NCBI RefSeq assembly: GCF_002210295.1
Contig: NZ_MWQH01000001.1
Location: 806,001 to 870,000, forward strand
Direction: 5' to 3'
DNA: 64,000 bases
DNA from: Fibrobacter sp. UWB5
GTDB lineage: Bacteria; Fibrobacterota; Fibrobacteria; Fibrobacterales; Fibrobacteraceae
The notes under the pieces are model-generated. The model saw only the letters and a program-made list of their open reading frames with translations, did not search any database and was not told the origin of the DNA. Below are positions 1 through 8,283 of the stretch, piece by piece. Position 1 is the stretch's first letter. Each line of letters opens with the position of its first letter. A program made the translations under genes and the position numbers.

Positions 1-699
1 GGGATGGGTTCCGAGGCTACGCCTGTTTCTATCATCACGAATCACAAGATTCAGCTCAAGAAGAGTATCCCGCATGTAATTTTCCCGGTACTCGCGCTTG
101 TTGACGGAAAGTACCTTGCTTCTGCAAAGAAACAGTTGATTGTGAATACCGCTGTCGATGCGCTCGCTCACATGGTCGAAAGTATTCTTAACGTCAAGTC
201 GAATGCGTTCAACCGCATGTTTCCGGAATACGGCCTCAAGCTTTGGGGCGAATGCAAAAGCGCTTTGCTATCCGATGCCGCCGTCGATGCGAGCCTCTAC
301 GAAAAACTCATGCTCACCTCGACTATTGCGGGCATGTCCATTGCTCATACAAGTACTTCGGTACCGCACGGCATGAGCTACGATCTTACGCTCCATGCGG
401 GCGTTCCTCACGGGCCTGCGGTCGGTTACTTTCTTGCGGCCTACACCGAAGTCTGCGCGAAATTCGTGCCCGAAGATGTTCAGAAGGTTTTTTCTCTTCT
501 AGGTCTTAAGAGTGTTGATGAATTTACGGCGATGCTTCGCAAGCTTATCGGAACTTGTACCGTCTCGCGTGCCATGCGCGACCAGTTTGCCGCGGCCATG
601 AAAACAAACCGCTCTAAGCTGGATCTCGTTCCGGGTGTAATTACGGCAGCCGATGTCAATTTCATATACGAAAAGTCCCTGGTCGTTGAATCATGCTAA
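1..699 (+). CDS. Iron-containing alcohol dehydrogenase, C-terminal part
   Basis: The 5' end is cut off by the window edge; the frame is open from base 1. The visible 232 residues begin in the glycine-rich GMGSEATP stretch typical of group III (iron-dependent) alcohol dehydrogenases. Candidate metal-ligand histidines are in DALAHMVES, SVPHGMS and GVPHGPA. The family oxidises alcohols or reduces aldehydes with NAD(P) in the cytoplasm; the substrate cannot be told from this fragment. The stop overlaps the start of the PAP2 gene by 7 bases, so the two are probably cotranscribed. Family assignment is firm, specificity open. Confidence 0.9.
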   Translation, partial: GMGSEATPVSIITNHKIQLKKSIPHVIFPVLALVDGKYLASAKKQLIVNTAVDALAHMVESILNVKSNAFNRMFPEYGLKLWGECKSALLSDAAVDASLYEKLMLTSTIAGMSIAHTSTSVPHGMSYDLTLHAGVPHGPAVGYFLAAYTEVCAKFVPEDVQKVFSLLGLKSVDEFTAMLRKLIGTCTVSRAMRDQFAAAMKTNRSKLDLVPGVITAADVNFIYEKSLVVESC

Positions 700-1436
700 A
701 TCATTTGCGTAAATGCTTTTTTGTATGTGCGCTTTGGGGTGCGGCTCTTTGCTTTGCTGCCGATGACGTTAAACCGTACATGGGTGCAGAAGACCTTCCG
801 AATGCGTTGAATTTTTACCCCGCTCCGCCGGATACGGGCTCGGCCGCCTTTGCCTACGACGTGGCGCAATATAAATGGGGTAAGTCCATGCGGGCTGATT
901 CTGCCCGGGCAGCCCTTGCCATTGCCCAGGGAACTGTGGATATTGCCGAAATGATGGCCTTGTTCAGCGAAGCCTTTGGCATGGAAATTTCGGAGAAGAA
1001 AACGCCGGCGATCTTTTATGTGGTCAAGCGTGGCGTGCTGACCATGCGCCTTGCGGGTCGCGGTCCGAAAAATCATTATATGAGGCCGCGTCCCTATATG
1101 TATTTTAACGAGCCGACCCTGATGCCCAAATATGAGGAGGAGCATCGGTCCAATGGTTCTTACCCCTCGGGCCATACGATTCGCGCGTGGGCGATGGCCT
1201 TGTTGCTCGCTGAAATCAACCCCGCCGCACAGGATGCTCTCTTGAAATACGGCTATGAATGGGGCCAAAGCCGCGTGATTGCGGGCTACCACTGGCAAAG
1301 CGACATCGAAGCCTCCAAAGCGATTATTGCTGGCTGCTTTGCCCGCCTGCATGCCGACGAATCGTTCCTTGCGGACATGAAAAAAGCGAGAGCCGAATTC
1401 AAACGGCTCTCAACAGCAAAGAAAAAATCAAAGTAG
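693..1436 (+). CDS. PAP2-family (class A-like) secreted acid phosphatase
   Basis: A 247-residue protein with an N-terminal signal peptide (hydrophobic FFVCALWGAALCFA), so probably periplasmic. It carries the complete PAP2 phosphatase signature: K-x6-RP in KNHYMRPRP, PSGH in GSYPSGHT, and SR-x5-H-x3-D in SRVIAGYHWQSD. These residues bind phosphate and form the phospho-histidine intermediate in this family, including class A non-specific acid phosphatases such as PhoN. It starts inside the last codons of the upstream dehydrogenase, suggesting translational coupling. The substrate (phosphomonoester or lipid phosphate) is not determined. Confidence 0.9.
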   Translation: MLNHLRKCFFVCALWGAALCFAADDVKPYMGAEDLPNALNFYPAPPDTGSAAFAYDVAQYKWGKSMRADSARAALAIAQGTVDIAEMMALFSEAFGMEISEKKTPAIFYVVKRGVLTMRLAGRGPKNHYMRPRPYMYFNEPTLMPKYEEEHRSNGSYPSGHTIRAWAMALLLAEINPAAQDALLKYGYEWGQSRVIAGYHWQSDIEASKAIIAGCFARLHADESFLADMKKARAEFKRLSTAKKKSK

Positions 1437-1439
1437 TTT

Positions 1440-1787
1440 CTATTTCTCTAAAAAGTCAAGCGCTTCGCCGGCGAGTTCCACGCAGCGATTGCATGGAATG
1501 ACCTTGTTCGGGCGAATTTCACTGCACTTGGTGAAATTCTGGGCGCCTCGCTTGAAAAAGTCCTCAATGGCGTCGGCATGGTCCGGCTGCATCATCTTTG
1601 CCGCATAGAGCGCGCCACATGCGCCATTCGGGGCCTTGCCGCCACCGAAATTACGGAACATCTCGGCAGATGCTACTGCCTCCGCCTCGGACTTGCCCGT
1701 TGCACGAGCATAACCGTATGCCACCGACATTGCGCAATTGCCGCGATGCTCTGCGTGAAAGTTCTTCGAAATTTCTGCAATCGACAT
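1440..1787 (-). CDS. C_GCAxxG_C_C family putative redox protein
   Basis: A 115-residue cysteine-rich protein. It shows the spaced cysteines that name the C_GCAxxG_C_C family: the first in RGNCAMSVAYGYA, then NGACGALYAAKM, and a C-terminal pair in CSEIRPNKVIPCNRC. The family is thought to be redox active or to bind metal; no reaction is established. It converges on the PAP2 gene with only 3 bases between the stops, so the two transcripts may interfere or share termination. No signal peptide is seen, so it is cytoplasmic. Confidence 0.85.
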   Translation of the reverse strand: MSIAEISKNFHAEHRGNCAMSVAYGYARATGKSEAEAVASAEMFRNFGGGKAPNGACGALYAAKMMQPDHADAIEDFFKRGAQNFTKCSEIRPNKVIPCNRCVELAGEALDFLEK

Positions 1788-1901
1788 AAGATGTTCCTTT
1801 GTTAAAGACTTCTAAAACGCAATATACAAATCTTAAAACAAAAGTGTGCAATCAGAAGGTTGCAAAAAAAGAAAAAAGACAAGGGAGGGCGTAGCCCTTT
1901 G

Positions 1902-1934
1902 CAAAAAAAAAGACCCTGCAAAAATTTGCAGGGT
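1902..1934 (-). terminator. Intrinsic terminator of pgk
   Basis: On the minus strand an 11-bp stem (ACCCTGCAAAT with its complement) is followed by an uninterrupted T-run, 25 bases past the pgk stop. A smaller GGGC-GTA-GCCC hairpin lies next to it at 1886-1898. Confidence 0.9.
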
Positions 1935-1959
1935 TATAAAATCCAAAATTTGATTTGAA

Positions 1960-3216
1960 TTACTTGTCGGTGAGCACTGCAACACCGGGGAGGACTTTAC
2001 CCTCGAGCAATTCGAGAGATGCACCACCACCCGTAGAGGTGTGGGTCACCTTCTTGTCGGCGCCGTACTTCTTGGCAGCCGTAGCGGTATCGCCACCACC
2101 GATCACGGTGATTGCGCCGGCAGCGGTAGCTTCGACGATTGCGTCGGCCATAGCCTTGGTAGCCTTTTCGAAGGCTTCGAATTCGAACACGCCTGCAGGA
2201 CCGTTCCAGACGATGGTCTTTGCAGACTTGATAGCGTTCACGAAGAGCTTGGTGGATTCAGCGCCCACATCGAGACCCATCCAGCCTGCCGGAATGCCTT
2301 CGGCGTCAGAGACAGCCTTCGTGGCAGCGTCGGCAGCGAACTTGTCGGCAGCGATGTAGTCGACCGGGAGGATGATTTCCTTGCCGGCAGCCTTGGCCTT
2401 GGCCATCAGATCCGGAACGAGCTTGGCGCCTTCTTCGTCAAACAAAGAAGAACCGATTTCGATGTTGTTCAGAACCTTCTTGAAGGTGAAAGCCATGCCA
2501 CCGCCGATGATGATCTTGTCGGCCTTGTCGAGGAGGTTGTTGATGAGCTGGATCTTATCAGCGACCTTTGCACCGCCGAGGATGGCGAGGAACGGACGCG
2601 GAGGATTGTTGAGCACCTGGTCGAATGCCTTGAGTTCCTTGTTCATGAGGAAACCGGCAGCGCGCTGCGGAAGTTCAACACCAGTCATGGAGGAGTGGTC
2701 GCGGTGAGCGGTACCGAAAGCGTCGTTCACATAAACGTCAGCGAGCTTGGTGAGGCTTGCGCGGAATGCCTTCACGGCTTCCTTGTCGGCCTTTTCCTTG
2801 GTTTCGGTGCCATCGGCGTTCTTGATCTTGCGCTTGCCTTCTTCTTCGATGTGGAAGCGGAGGTTTTCGAGGAGGATGATTTCACCTGGCTTGATAGCGG
2901 CGCAGGCGGCTTCGACTTCAGGACCCACGCAGTCGGAGAGGAACTTCACCGGCTTCTTGATGAGTTCTTCGAGCTTCTTGGCAACCGGAGCGAGCGTGTA
3001 CTTCATGTTCTTTTCGCCATTCGGACGGCCGAGGTGGGAAGCGAGCACGACGGCTGCACCCTTGTCGAGAGCGTACTGGATGGTCGGGAGAGCGGCTTCG
3101 ATACGCTTGGTGTTGGTGATTTCGCCAGTCACCTTGTCCTGCGGAACGTTGAAGTCAACACGGATGAACACGCGCTTGCCGGCGAGTTCGAGATCTTCGA
3201 TAGAAAGCTTTGCCAT
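1960..3216 (-). CDS. pgk: Phosphoglycerate kinase
   Basis: A 418-residue glycolytic enzyme that interconverts 1,3-bisphosphoglycerate plus ADP and 3-phosphoglycerate plus ATP in the cytoplasm. The N-terminal signature [13 protein letters not shown], the substrate region [13 protein letters not shown], the hinge GGAKVADKI and the C-terminal nucleotide loop [11 protein letters not shown] are all present, and the length is usual for bacteria. The start is supported by AGAGGA nine bases upstream. It appears monocistronic, with its own terminator downstream and a 228-bp promoter region shared with the divergent gene at 3445. Confidence 0.98.
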   Translation of the reverse strand: MAKLSIEDLELAGKRVFIRVDFNVPQDKVTGEITNTKRIEAALPTIQYALDKGAAVVLASHLGRPNGEKNMKYTLAPVAKKLEELIKKPVKFLSDCVGPEVEAACAAIKPGEIILLENLRFHIEEEGKRKIKNADGTETKEKADKEAVKAFRASLTKLADVYVNDAFGTAHRDHSSMTGVELPQRAAGFLMNKELKAFDQVLNNPPRPFLAILGGAKVADKIQLINNLLDKADKIIIGGGMAFTFKKVLNNIEIGSSLFDEEGAKLVPDLMAKAKAAGKEIILPVDYIAADKFAADAATKAVSDAEGIPAGWMGLDVGAESTKLFVNAIKSAKTIVWNGPAGVFEFEAFEKATKAMADAIVEATAAGAITVIGGGDTATAAKKYGADKKVTHTSTGGGASLELLEGKVLPGVAVLTDK

Positions 3217-3444
3217 TGTAGCAATCCTCTGTTAGGGTTAAAATTTTACGGGCTAAAATATAGTAAAAAAGAAACCCCTTTGAATTGGTGCCGCTTTGTT
3301 GCATAGACCGTGTAAATATTGCTAAACATTAGACTGGAGAGAACATTATGTGCACGGCTGTATATTACAAAACAATTATTTTCAGTACCATTATACGCAT
3401 TTTTTTATATATTTCCATCAAAAATTAGACATTTTGGAGTACAA

Positions 3445-4479
3445 ATGAAACGTTCACTTTTGATGGTCCTTTGCCTGTCTGTCGTATCCGCTTTCGCAAG
3501 CATTTACGATATCGATGAATTTACCGCCAAGGATGCTGGTGTACCCGATGACTACATCGTAGCCGAATTCGGTGGCGAACTCAAGGTCGCTCCGGCTGAC
3601 GAGGTCTCCTCTTTGCAGAGTGGCCGCTTGGTTGTGCGTCAGAAATTTGAAGACCCGTTTGGTGAATCTGAAACCTCTTACCAGCTCTACCAGGGTGGTA
3701 AAGGCGACCTTTCTTCCATGACTCCGATGACCGCCGAAGGCGTTGACTACTCCAAGCTCGTTAACGCTAAGCTCTATACTCGCCGCGGTGCCGCTGCCGA
3801 TAAGGATGTCGAAAAGGTTTACTTCGACGGTAAGGCTGTCTATGCTCCCGGCCTTTCGACCGCAGTGGTGTATATCGATGGCAAGGCTGTTGAATTGAAG
3901 GGCGAAGCTCCTGCTGCCGCTGAAGAAGAAGAGGAAGAATCTGTTGCAGCCGCTCCTGCCGTTCCGAGCAGCCAGGCTGAAGAATGTGACGAATACGATC
4001 CGGATTGCGAAGACGACGATGATGAAGACTACAGCAAATACAAGACTTCCGCTCCGGTTGAAGACGATCGTGACTACGCTGCAAGCGCTGCTGCAAGTGA
4101 CGTGGGTGACCGTTTCGGTATTGCTGACGAAGTCCGTTTCTGGACGGCCGTCGGCCTCTCTGCCTTGGCAGTCACTGCCGCCGTGGTTGGAATCATGCAG
4201 CACAGCAAGGCTAACGAAGCCAAGGATGCCTACGACAACTTGAGCGGCTTGAACAGCCAGATCCTGAGCGCTTGCCACGATCCGGGCGAAGCAAACCCGG
4301 CCAAGTGCGAAGAAATCATGGCGTCGCAGGTAAGGCAAGAAGCCTGGACCCTGCGCGATCTCCAGAGAAGAATGGAAGAAGACAAGAAGACACAGGATTC
4401 TTATACGTCTGCCCGTAACATCTGGTTCGGCGTTTCTGCAGCCGCAATCGCAGGTGCTGTCGTACTCTTCGTATGGTAG
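3445..4479 (+). CDS. Secreted or membrane-anchored acidic protein, unknown function
   Basis: I do not recognise this 344-residue protein. It starts at the ATG preceded by GGAG (3436-3439), not at an upstream in-frame ATG at 3319. A signal peptide (MKRSLLMVLCLSVVSAFA) is followed by a domain of about 170 residues, then an acidic Glu/Asp/Ala-rich linker with two Cys (EECDEYDPDCEDDDDED). The C-terminal third has two hydrophobic segments (near residues 230-250 and the last 20) flanking a charged, probably coiled segment with two Cys. It likely sits in the cell envelope. Its end overlaps folB by 7 bases, so folB may be cotranscribed. Confidence 0.75.
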   Translation: MKRSLLMVLCLSVVSAFASIYDIDEFTAKDAGVPDDYIVAEFGGELKVAPADEVSSLQSGRLVVRQKFEDPFGESETSYQLYQGGKGDLSSMTPMTAEGVDYSKLVNAKLYTRRGAAADKDVEKVYFDGKAVYAPGLSTAVVYIDGKAVELKGEAPAAAEEEEEESVAAAPAVPSSQAEECDEYDPDCEDDDDEDYSKYKTSAPVEDDRDYAASAAASDVGDRFGIADEVRFWTAVGLSALAVTAAVVGIMQHSKANEAKDAYDNLSGLNSQILSACHDPGEANPAKCEEIMASQVRQEAWTLRDLQRRMEEDKKTQDSYTSARNIWFGVSAAAIAGAVVLFVW

Positions 4480-4838
4480 TCGAAACCGGAAAAATCACGA
4501 TTCGTGATTTGGAATTCAACTGCATTATTGGAACGCTCCCTTACGAGCGCGAAAATATGCAGCCGGTTGTTCTGAATATTTCGGTGTGGCTTGATTTTAC
4601 TCTTGCCGCCCGAAATGAAGATCTTGCCCATTCTATCGATTATGTGCAACTAGCTGACGACGTGCAGGATTTTGTCTGCAGGTCGTCTTTCCAGCTAGAA
4701 GAAACCTTGGTGCTTGAAACGGCCAAGTATATCTTGAACCACTACCCGAAGACGCTTGCCGCAGAAGTCTCTGTCCGTAAGCCGTTGGCAATCCCGCAAA
4801 GCGCAGGAGCCGAATCGAGTATCAAGGTGATTCGCTAG
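4473..4838 (+). CDS. folB: Dihydroneopterin aldolase
   Basis: A 121-residue protein of normal FolB length. It cleaves 7,8-dihydroneopterin to 6-hydroxymethyl-dihydropterin and glycolaldehyde in folate synthesis. The family signatures are visible: FNCIIGTLPYERENMQP near the N-terminus with the active-site Glu, SIDYVQLADDV in the middle, and the catalytic Lys in VSVRKPLAIPQSAG. The start overlaps the preceding gene by 7 bases. No other folate genes lie nearby. The 3' end overlaps the convergent ComM-like gene by 4 bases. Confidence 0.93.
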   Translation: MVVETGKITIRDLEFNCIIGTLPYERENMQPVVLNISVWLDFTLAARNEDLAHSIDYVQLADDVQDFVCRSSFQLEETLVLETAKYILNHYPKTLAAEVSVRKPLAIPQSAGAESSIKVIR

Positions 4839-6370
4839 CTTCTGAAGGCGCGGTAGCGCAGGGCTTCAGAAAGGTCTATAATTTCAACGGAATCGGATTT
4901 TCGAAGGTCGGCGATTGTTCTGCCGACCTTTAATAGTCTGTAAAAGCCGCGGGCGCTGAGCCCCATTCTGTCGGCGGCGTTGATGGCGAACTGTTCGGTT
5001 TCTGCCGAAAGCTTGCAGCTCTTCTTGGCAAAGTCCGAAGTCATCTCGGCGTTCGTCTTGAACGGTGTCCCCTCGAATCGCTTGCGCTGGATTTCCCGGG
5101 CGCTACAGATTCGCTTGCGAATCTCGGCCGAAGACTCGGCGGTGCTCTTGCGGCCGAATTGCGAGGCTTCGACGGGCGGGACGCTCACTTGGATATCGAT
5201 GCGGTCGAGGAGCGGACCGGATATTTTTTCTTGGTAACGCTTGCGAGCCTCCGGCAGGCAAGTGCAGGCGCGTTTCGGGTCCATGGCGTACCCGCAGGGA
5301 CAGGGATTCATGGCCGCTCCCATCATGAATCTTGCGGGCCAAGTGACGGTCCCGCTAGCGCGGCTGATCGAGATTTTGCCCTCTTCCATGGGCTCGCGTA
5401 AAGCTTCCAGAACGCTGCGGTTGAATTCCGGCAGTTCGTCGAGGAACAGCACTCCGTTATGGGCAAGGCTCGCCTCACCCGGCTTTAGCCGGGTGCCACC
5501 CCCCACCAGCGACACCATGGAAGCGCTGTGGTGGGGGGTACGGAACGGGCGGACCATCACGGGCTTGAATTCCTCGGAGTCGCCCGCAGATCTTGCACAC
5601 GAATGGATTCGGGTCGTTTCCAGAATTTCAAGTTCCGTCATTTCGGGCAGAATGCCTGGCAGGCATTTTGCACACAAGGTCTTGCCCGCTCCGGGCGAGC
5701 CAACCATAAGGAAGTTGTGGGCGCCAGCGGCAGCGACTTCGAGCGCCCGCTTCACGCCTTCCATGCCGACCACATTCTTGAAGTCGGGAATATCCCGGTC
5801 GGCATGCGTTAAATACATTTGTTCTTTCAATCCGGATGCACGCTGTGCATAATTGTGGGCTTCGGCTTCTATTTTTTCAATGCATTCCATGAGTGTGTCG
5901 GCGCAGACATAGCGGATTCCTTCTACAAGCGAGGCTTCTTGCTCGTTGCCTTTCGGGATTACCAGAATGTCTTTAGACTTTTCGGACAAACTCATTGCAA
6001 TGGAAAGAACGCCCCGGACAGGCTTCAACAGGCCATCGAGTGAAAGTTCTCCGACAAAAACGAGGTGTTCCAAGTCGGGAACTTCGATCTCTCCGGCTGC
6101 AGTCAAAAGCCCAAAAGCAAGGGGCAAGTCCAGGGCGCTCCCTTCTTTCCGCAAATCCGCGGGCGACAAGTTTACCGTCGTGCGGAAACCCGTCACCACT
6201 TTGCCGGCGGAACGAATTGCAGAAACGACTCGTTCCCTGGACTCTCTTACGGCGTTGTCAGGCAAACCTACCAAGGTGAATCCGGGCAGCCCCTGCGAAG
6301 AATCGACTTCGACATTTACAGGGACAGCCTTTATTCCAAGCAAGCAGTAAGAGCGAATTCTGCGGAACAT
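4835..6370 (-). CDS. YifB/ComM-like Mg-chelatase-type AAA+ ATPase
   Basis: A 511-residue protein with the three-part YifB/ComM layout. The N-terminal Lon-protease-like fold covers about residues 1-170. The AAA+ domain has Walker A GSPGAGKTLCAK and Walker B GVLFLDELPEF, and an inserted four-Cys patch (NPCPCGYAMDPKRACTC). The C-terminal Mg-chelatase region ends near LSEALRYRA. In naturally transformable bacteria ComM is a hexameric helicase that promotes branch migration of incoming DNA; many non-competent bacteria also carry it. Eight bases separate it from spoVG upstream, so the two form an operon. Confidence 0.93.
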   Translation of the reverse strand: MFRRIRSYCLLGIKAVPVNVEVDSSQGLPGFTLVGLPDNAVRESRERVVSAIRSAGKVVTGFRTTVNLSPADLRKEGSALDLPLAFGLLTAAGEIEVPDLEHLVFVGELSLDGLLKPVRGVLSIAMSLSEKSKDILVIPKGNEQEASLVEGIRYVCADTLMECIEKIEAEAHNYAQRASGLKEQMYLTHADRDIPDFKNVVGMEGVKRALEVAAAGAHNFLMVGSPGAGKTLCAKCLPGILPEMTELEILETTRIHSCARSAGDSEEFKPVMVRPFRTPHHSASMVSLVGGGTRLKPGEASLAHNGVLFLDELPEFNRSVLEALREPMEEGKISISRASGTVTWPARFMMGAAMNPCPCGYAMDPKRACTCLPEARKRYQEKISGPLLDRIDIQVSVPPVEASQFGRKSTAESSAEIRKRICSAREIQRKRFEGTPFKTNAEMTSDFAKKSCKLSAETEQFAINAADRMGLSARGFYRLLKVGRTIADLRKSDSVEIIDLSEALRYRAFRS

Positions 6371-6378
6371 GTTGGCTC

Positions 6379-6708
6379 CTATACGATGGCGGCCTGGTAC
6401 TTTTCAAGGATGCAATTTTCGATGTGCTCGCGGAGCTGGCGCGTCACCGGATTGCAAATAGAGCGGAACGATTCGCCCTTGAAGAACGGGTCGATGGGGT
6501 AGCCCACGAAAAGCCCATTTTCGCCATCCATCACGCGGAGGCCGCGAATCATGAACTGGTCATTCAGCACGATCGACGCGATTCCCTTGGTGTGTCCCAT
6601 GGAAGGGCCTTCCTGGAAAGGGTAGACTTGTACATTGGTCACGGCGAGGCAGTCGAATGCGGAACTTGCCTCGGTTTCTTTTTCGGGCATTTTGTTTTTG
6701 GTAGCCAT
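6379..6708 (-). CDS. spoVG: SpoVG-family RNA/DNA-binding regulator
   Basis: A 109-residue protein. After a short polar N-terminal extension the SpoVG core is clear: AVTNVQVYPFQEG, then ASIVLNDQFMIRGLRVMDGENGLF with the family's I-R-V-DG-GLFV pattern, and GYPIDPFFKGESFRSICNPV. SpoVG proteins bind nucleic acids and act as global regulators in several non-sporulating bacteria. It is the first gene of a two-gene operon with the ComM-like ATPase. Its promoter must lie in 6709-6890, which also holds the 34-bp palindrome. Confidence 0.92.
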   Translation of the reverse strand: MATKNKMPEKETEASSAFDCLAVTNVQVYPFQEGPSMGHTKGIASIVLNDQFMIRGLRVMDGENGLFVGYPIDPFFKGESFRSICNPVTRQLREHIENCILEKYQAAIV

Positions 6709-6839
6709 AGAGGTCTCCTGTTTTGTTAGAGTTGTTGCTTTGTAAGCAAGCCCCTAAATGCAATTAGCATGCCAATTTTTTGAAATGGCTAAATCGGCAA
6801 AAAATCGCCATTTCTCTAAAAGTACCTATGGCGATTCAA

Positions 6840-6873
6840 GTGATTAATCACTGATTAATCAGTGATTAATCAC
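6840..6873. repeat. 34-bp perfect palindrome of three TGATTAATCA units
   Basis: Three copies of the self-complementary decamer TGATTAATCA stand head to tail; the outer copies are GTGATTAATCAC. The whole 34 bases equal their own reverse complement. It lies in the intergenic region between the divergent spoVG and the gene at 6891, only 17 bases before that ATG, so it may be a multi-site operator. The rest of 6709-6890 shows no clear gene. Confidence 0.85.
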
Positions 6874-6890
6874 TTTACTACCTTTTAATC

Positions 6891-7439
6891 ATGCTCTTGA
6901 AACCGAATATGAATTGGGTGGCAAACCAGGGGAAAGCTCTCCCGACGGTGCTTGCCGAAGTCGAAATGACGCCGGATTATTTCACGGTGAATTTTACTGT
7001 CGAAGAACCTTCGGACTGCTTCCGCGCCGAGGTCAAAGAAGATAACGGCTCCAGCTGGGAAGATTCCTGCGTCGAAATCTTCTTGCAGAATCCGGCGAAT
7101 CCTGCCGAATACTTTAACTTCGAAACGACTTGCCGCGGCTACTTGCTGGCGGCCCATGGGCCCGATCGCAATTCGCGCACCAAGCTGACGCAACCCGAAA
7201 TCGATTCGGTTATTCGCACCAAGCAACTTGCTAGCGTCGCGGGCAATCTTGTATGCTGGGGAATGACGGTCCAGATTCCGCCTTCACTCTTTGGTATGCG
7301 GACCTTTGAAGGGGTGACTCTTCGCGGAAATCTTTACAAGTGTGCCGATAAATCCAAGACGCCCCATTACTTGAGCGCCTTCCCGGTAGAAACAGAAAAG
7401 CCGGATTTTCACCGGCCTGAATTTTTCCACGAATTTTAG
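6891..7439 (+). CDS. CBM9-like carbohydrate-binding domain protein
   Basis: A 182-residue single-domain protein. The stretch SSWEDSCVEIFLQNPANPAEYFNFETTCRG matches the pattern of CBM9-like (family-9-related) domains, which bind sugar chain ends in many secreted enzymes and also occur alone. The C-terminal TLRGNLYKCADKSKTPHYLSAFPVE agrees with that family. No signal peptide is visible, so an intracellular role is possible. No strong ribosome binding site precedes the ATG; a second ATG at 6909 is an alternative start. It is monocistronic and divergent from spoVG. Confidence 0.75.
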   Translation: MLLKPNMNWVANQGKALPTVLAEVEMTPDYFTVNFTVEEPSDCFRAEVKEDNGSSWEDSCVEIFLQNPANPAEYFNFETTCRGYLLAAHGPDRNSRTKLTQPEIDSVIRTKQLASVAGNLVCWGMTVQIPPSLFGMRTFEGVTLRGNLYKCADKSKTPHYLSAFPVETEKPDFHRPEFFHEF

Positions 7440-7459
7440 TTCGACGAATTTTAATTTGG

Positions 7460-8215
7460 CTATTTCATCTTGATTTTCATTTCGAAGACTTGGCGGCCGG
7501 TGTCGTCTTCAATCTTCATGTAGGTCGCGCCCATCTTGTCGGCGCGGAAAACGGTGACTTCCTGGCCTTCGCGGGTTTCTCCCATGAAATGCAGCTCGAG
7601 CATCGCCGGAATGCAAAGTTCCAAGTCGGCGGCGCTGAATACGTTCAGGGCGAGCTTCACGTATTCGATGTTGTTCATGTGGTGCGACATGTCGATGTGC
7701 TGCGGCAACACTTTCTGGCGGTAGACTTCTTCGTATTCTTCGTTCTGTACGGGGAACTTCGAAAACTTGTTGTCCATAAAGTGCTCCGGAGCGCCTTCTG
7801 CCGGGAAGTCTACGGCTTCGAGCTTCATGGGGCGATGGCGTTCCAAGTCGAGGCAGCAGGCTTCTTGCACGGCAAAAATAATCGGTTCGCCTTCGGCCGT
7901 CGTGATGGATGTGTTCACGTAGGTGCGGATCGGAGCGTTGTCCGTGGGGAACGATGTCGTGATGACTTTGTCGCGCCAGAACGGACGCTTGAAAAACTTG
8001 AATTTCGCTTTGTAGATTGCCCAGTAGCCGCCCTTTTCGTTCACGCAGAAATTGTCCATCTTGAGTGCGCCGAAATTTTCGGTGAGGTTGTCCTGAACCA
8101 TGAGTACGGTTTGCGCAATGCCCATCTTGCCCGAGACGTCGATGTAGGCCGAAGTGATGGTGCGCTGTTTCTGGAAAACGAGCGGATTTTTAGCAAGCGA
8201 ATAAATGTCAATCAT
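7460..8215 (-). CDS. Acyl-ACP thioesterase (FatA/FatB-like)
   Basis: A 251-residue double hot-dog protein. The N-terminal half (ITSAYIDVSGKMGIAQTVLMVQDN) and the second hot-dog with DMSHHMNNIEYVKLALN correspond to the catalytic D-x-N/S-x-H-x-N region of bacterial and plant acyl-ACP thioesterases. These release free fatty acids from acyl carrier protein. Chain-length preference cannot be read. It sits between a convergent CBM9-like gene and glgE, and the glgE terminator just upstream (8231-8256) makes it a separate transcription unit. Confidence 0.88.
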   Translation of the reverse strand: MIDIYSLAKNPLVFQKQRTITSAYIDVSGKMGIAQTVLMVQDNLTENFGALKMDNFCVNEKGGYWAIYKAKFKFFKRPFWRDKVITTSFPTDNAPIRTYVNTSITTAEGEPIIFAVQEACCLDLERHRPMKLEAVDFPAEGAPEHFMDNKFSKFPVQNEEYEEVYRQKVLPQHIDMSHHMNNIEYVKLALNVFSAADLELCIPAMLELHFMGETREGQEVTVFRADKMGATYMKIEDDTGRQVFEMKIKMK

Positions 8216-8230
8216 ACTTTGAATATAAAT

Positions 8231-8256
8231 AAAAAAGGGCGGTAGTGGAACCGCCC
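8231..8256 (-). terminator. Intrinsic terminator of glgE
   Basis: On the minus strand a GGGCGGT/ACCGCCC stem with a 6-base loop is followed by six T, 28 bases after the glgE stop. Confidence 0.9.
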
Positions 8257-8283
8257 TGAAATATTTTCCATTTTTTATTCGGC

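Noticed and set aside
2041-3306. 421-codon antisense frame opposite pgk
   Set aside because: Mirror of the pgk coding sequence; composition is typical of a shadow frame and the sense gene is unmistakable.
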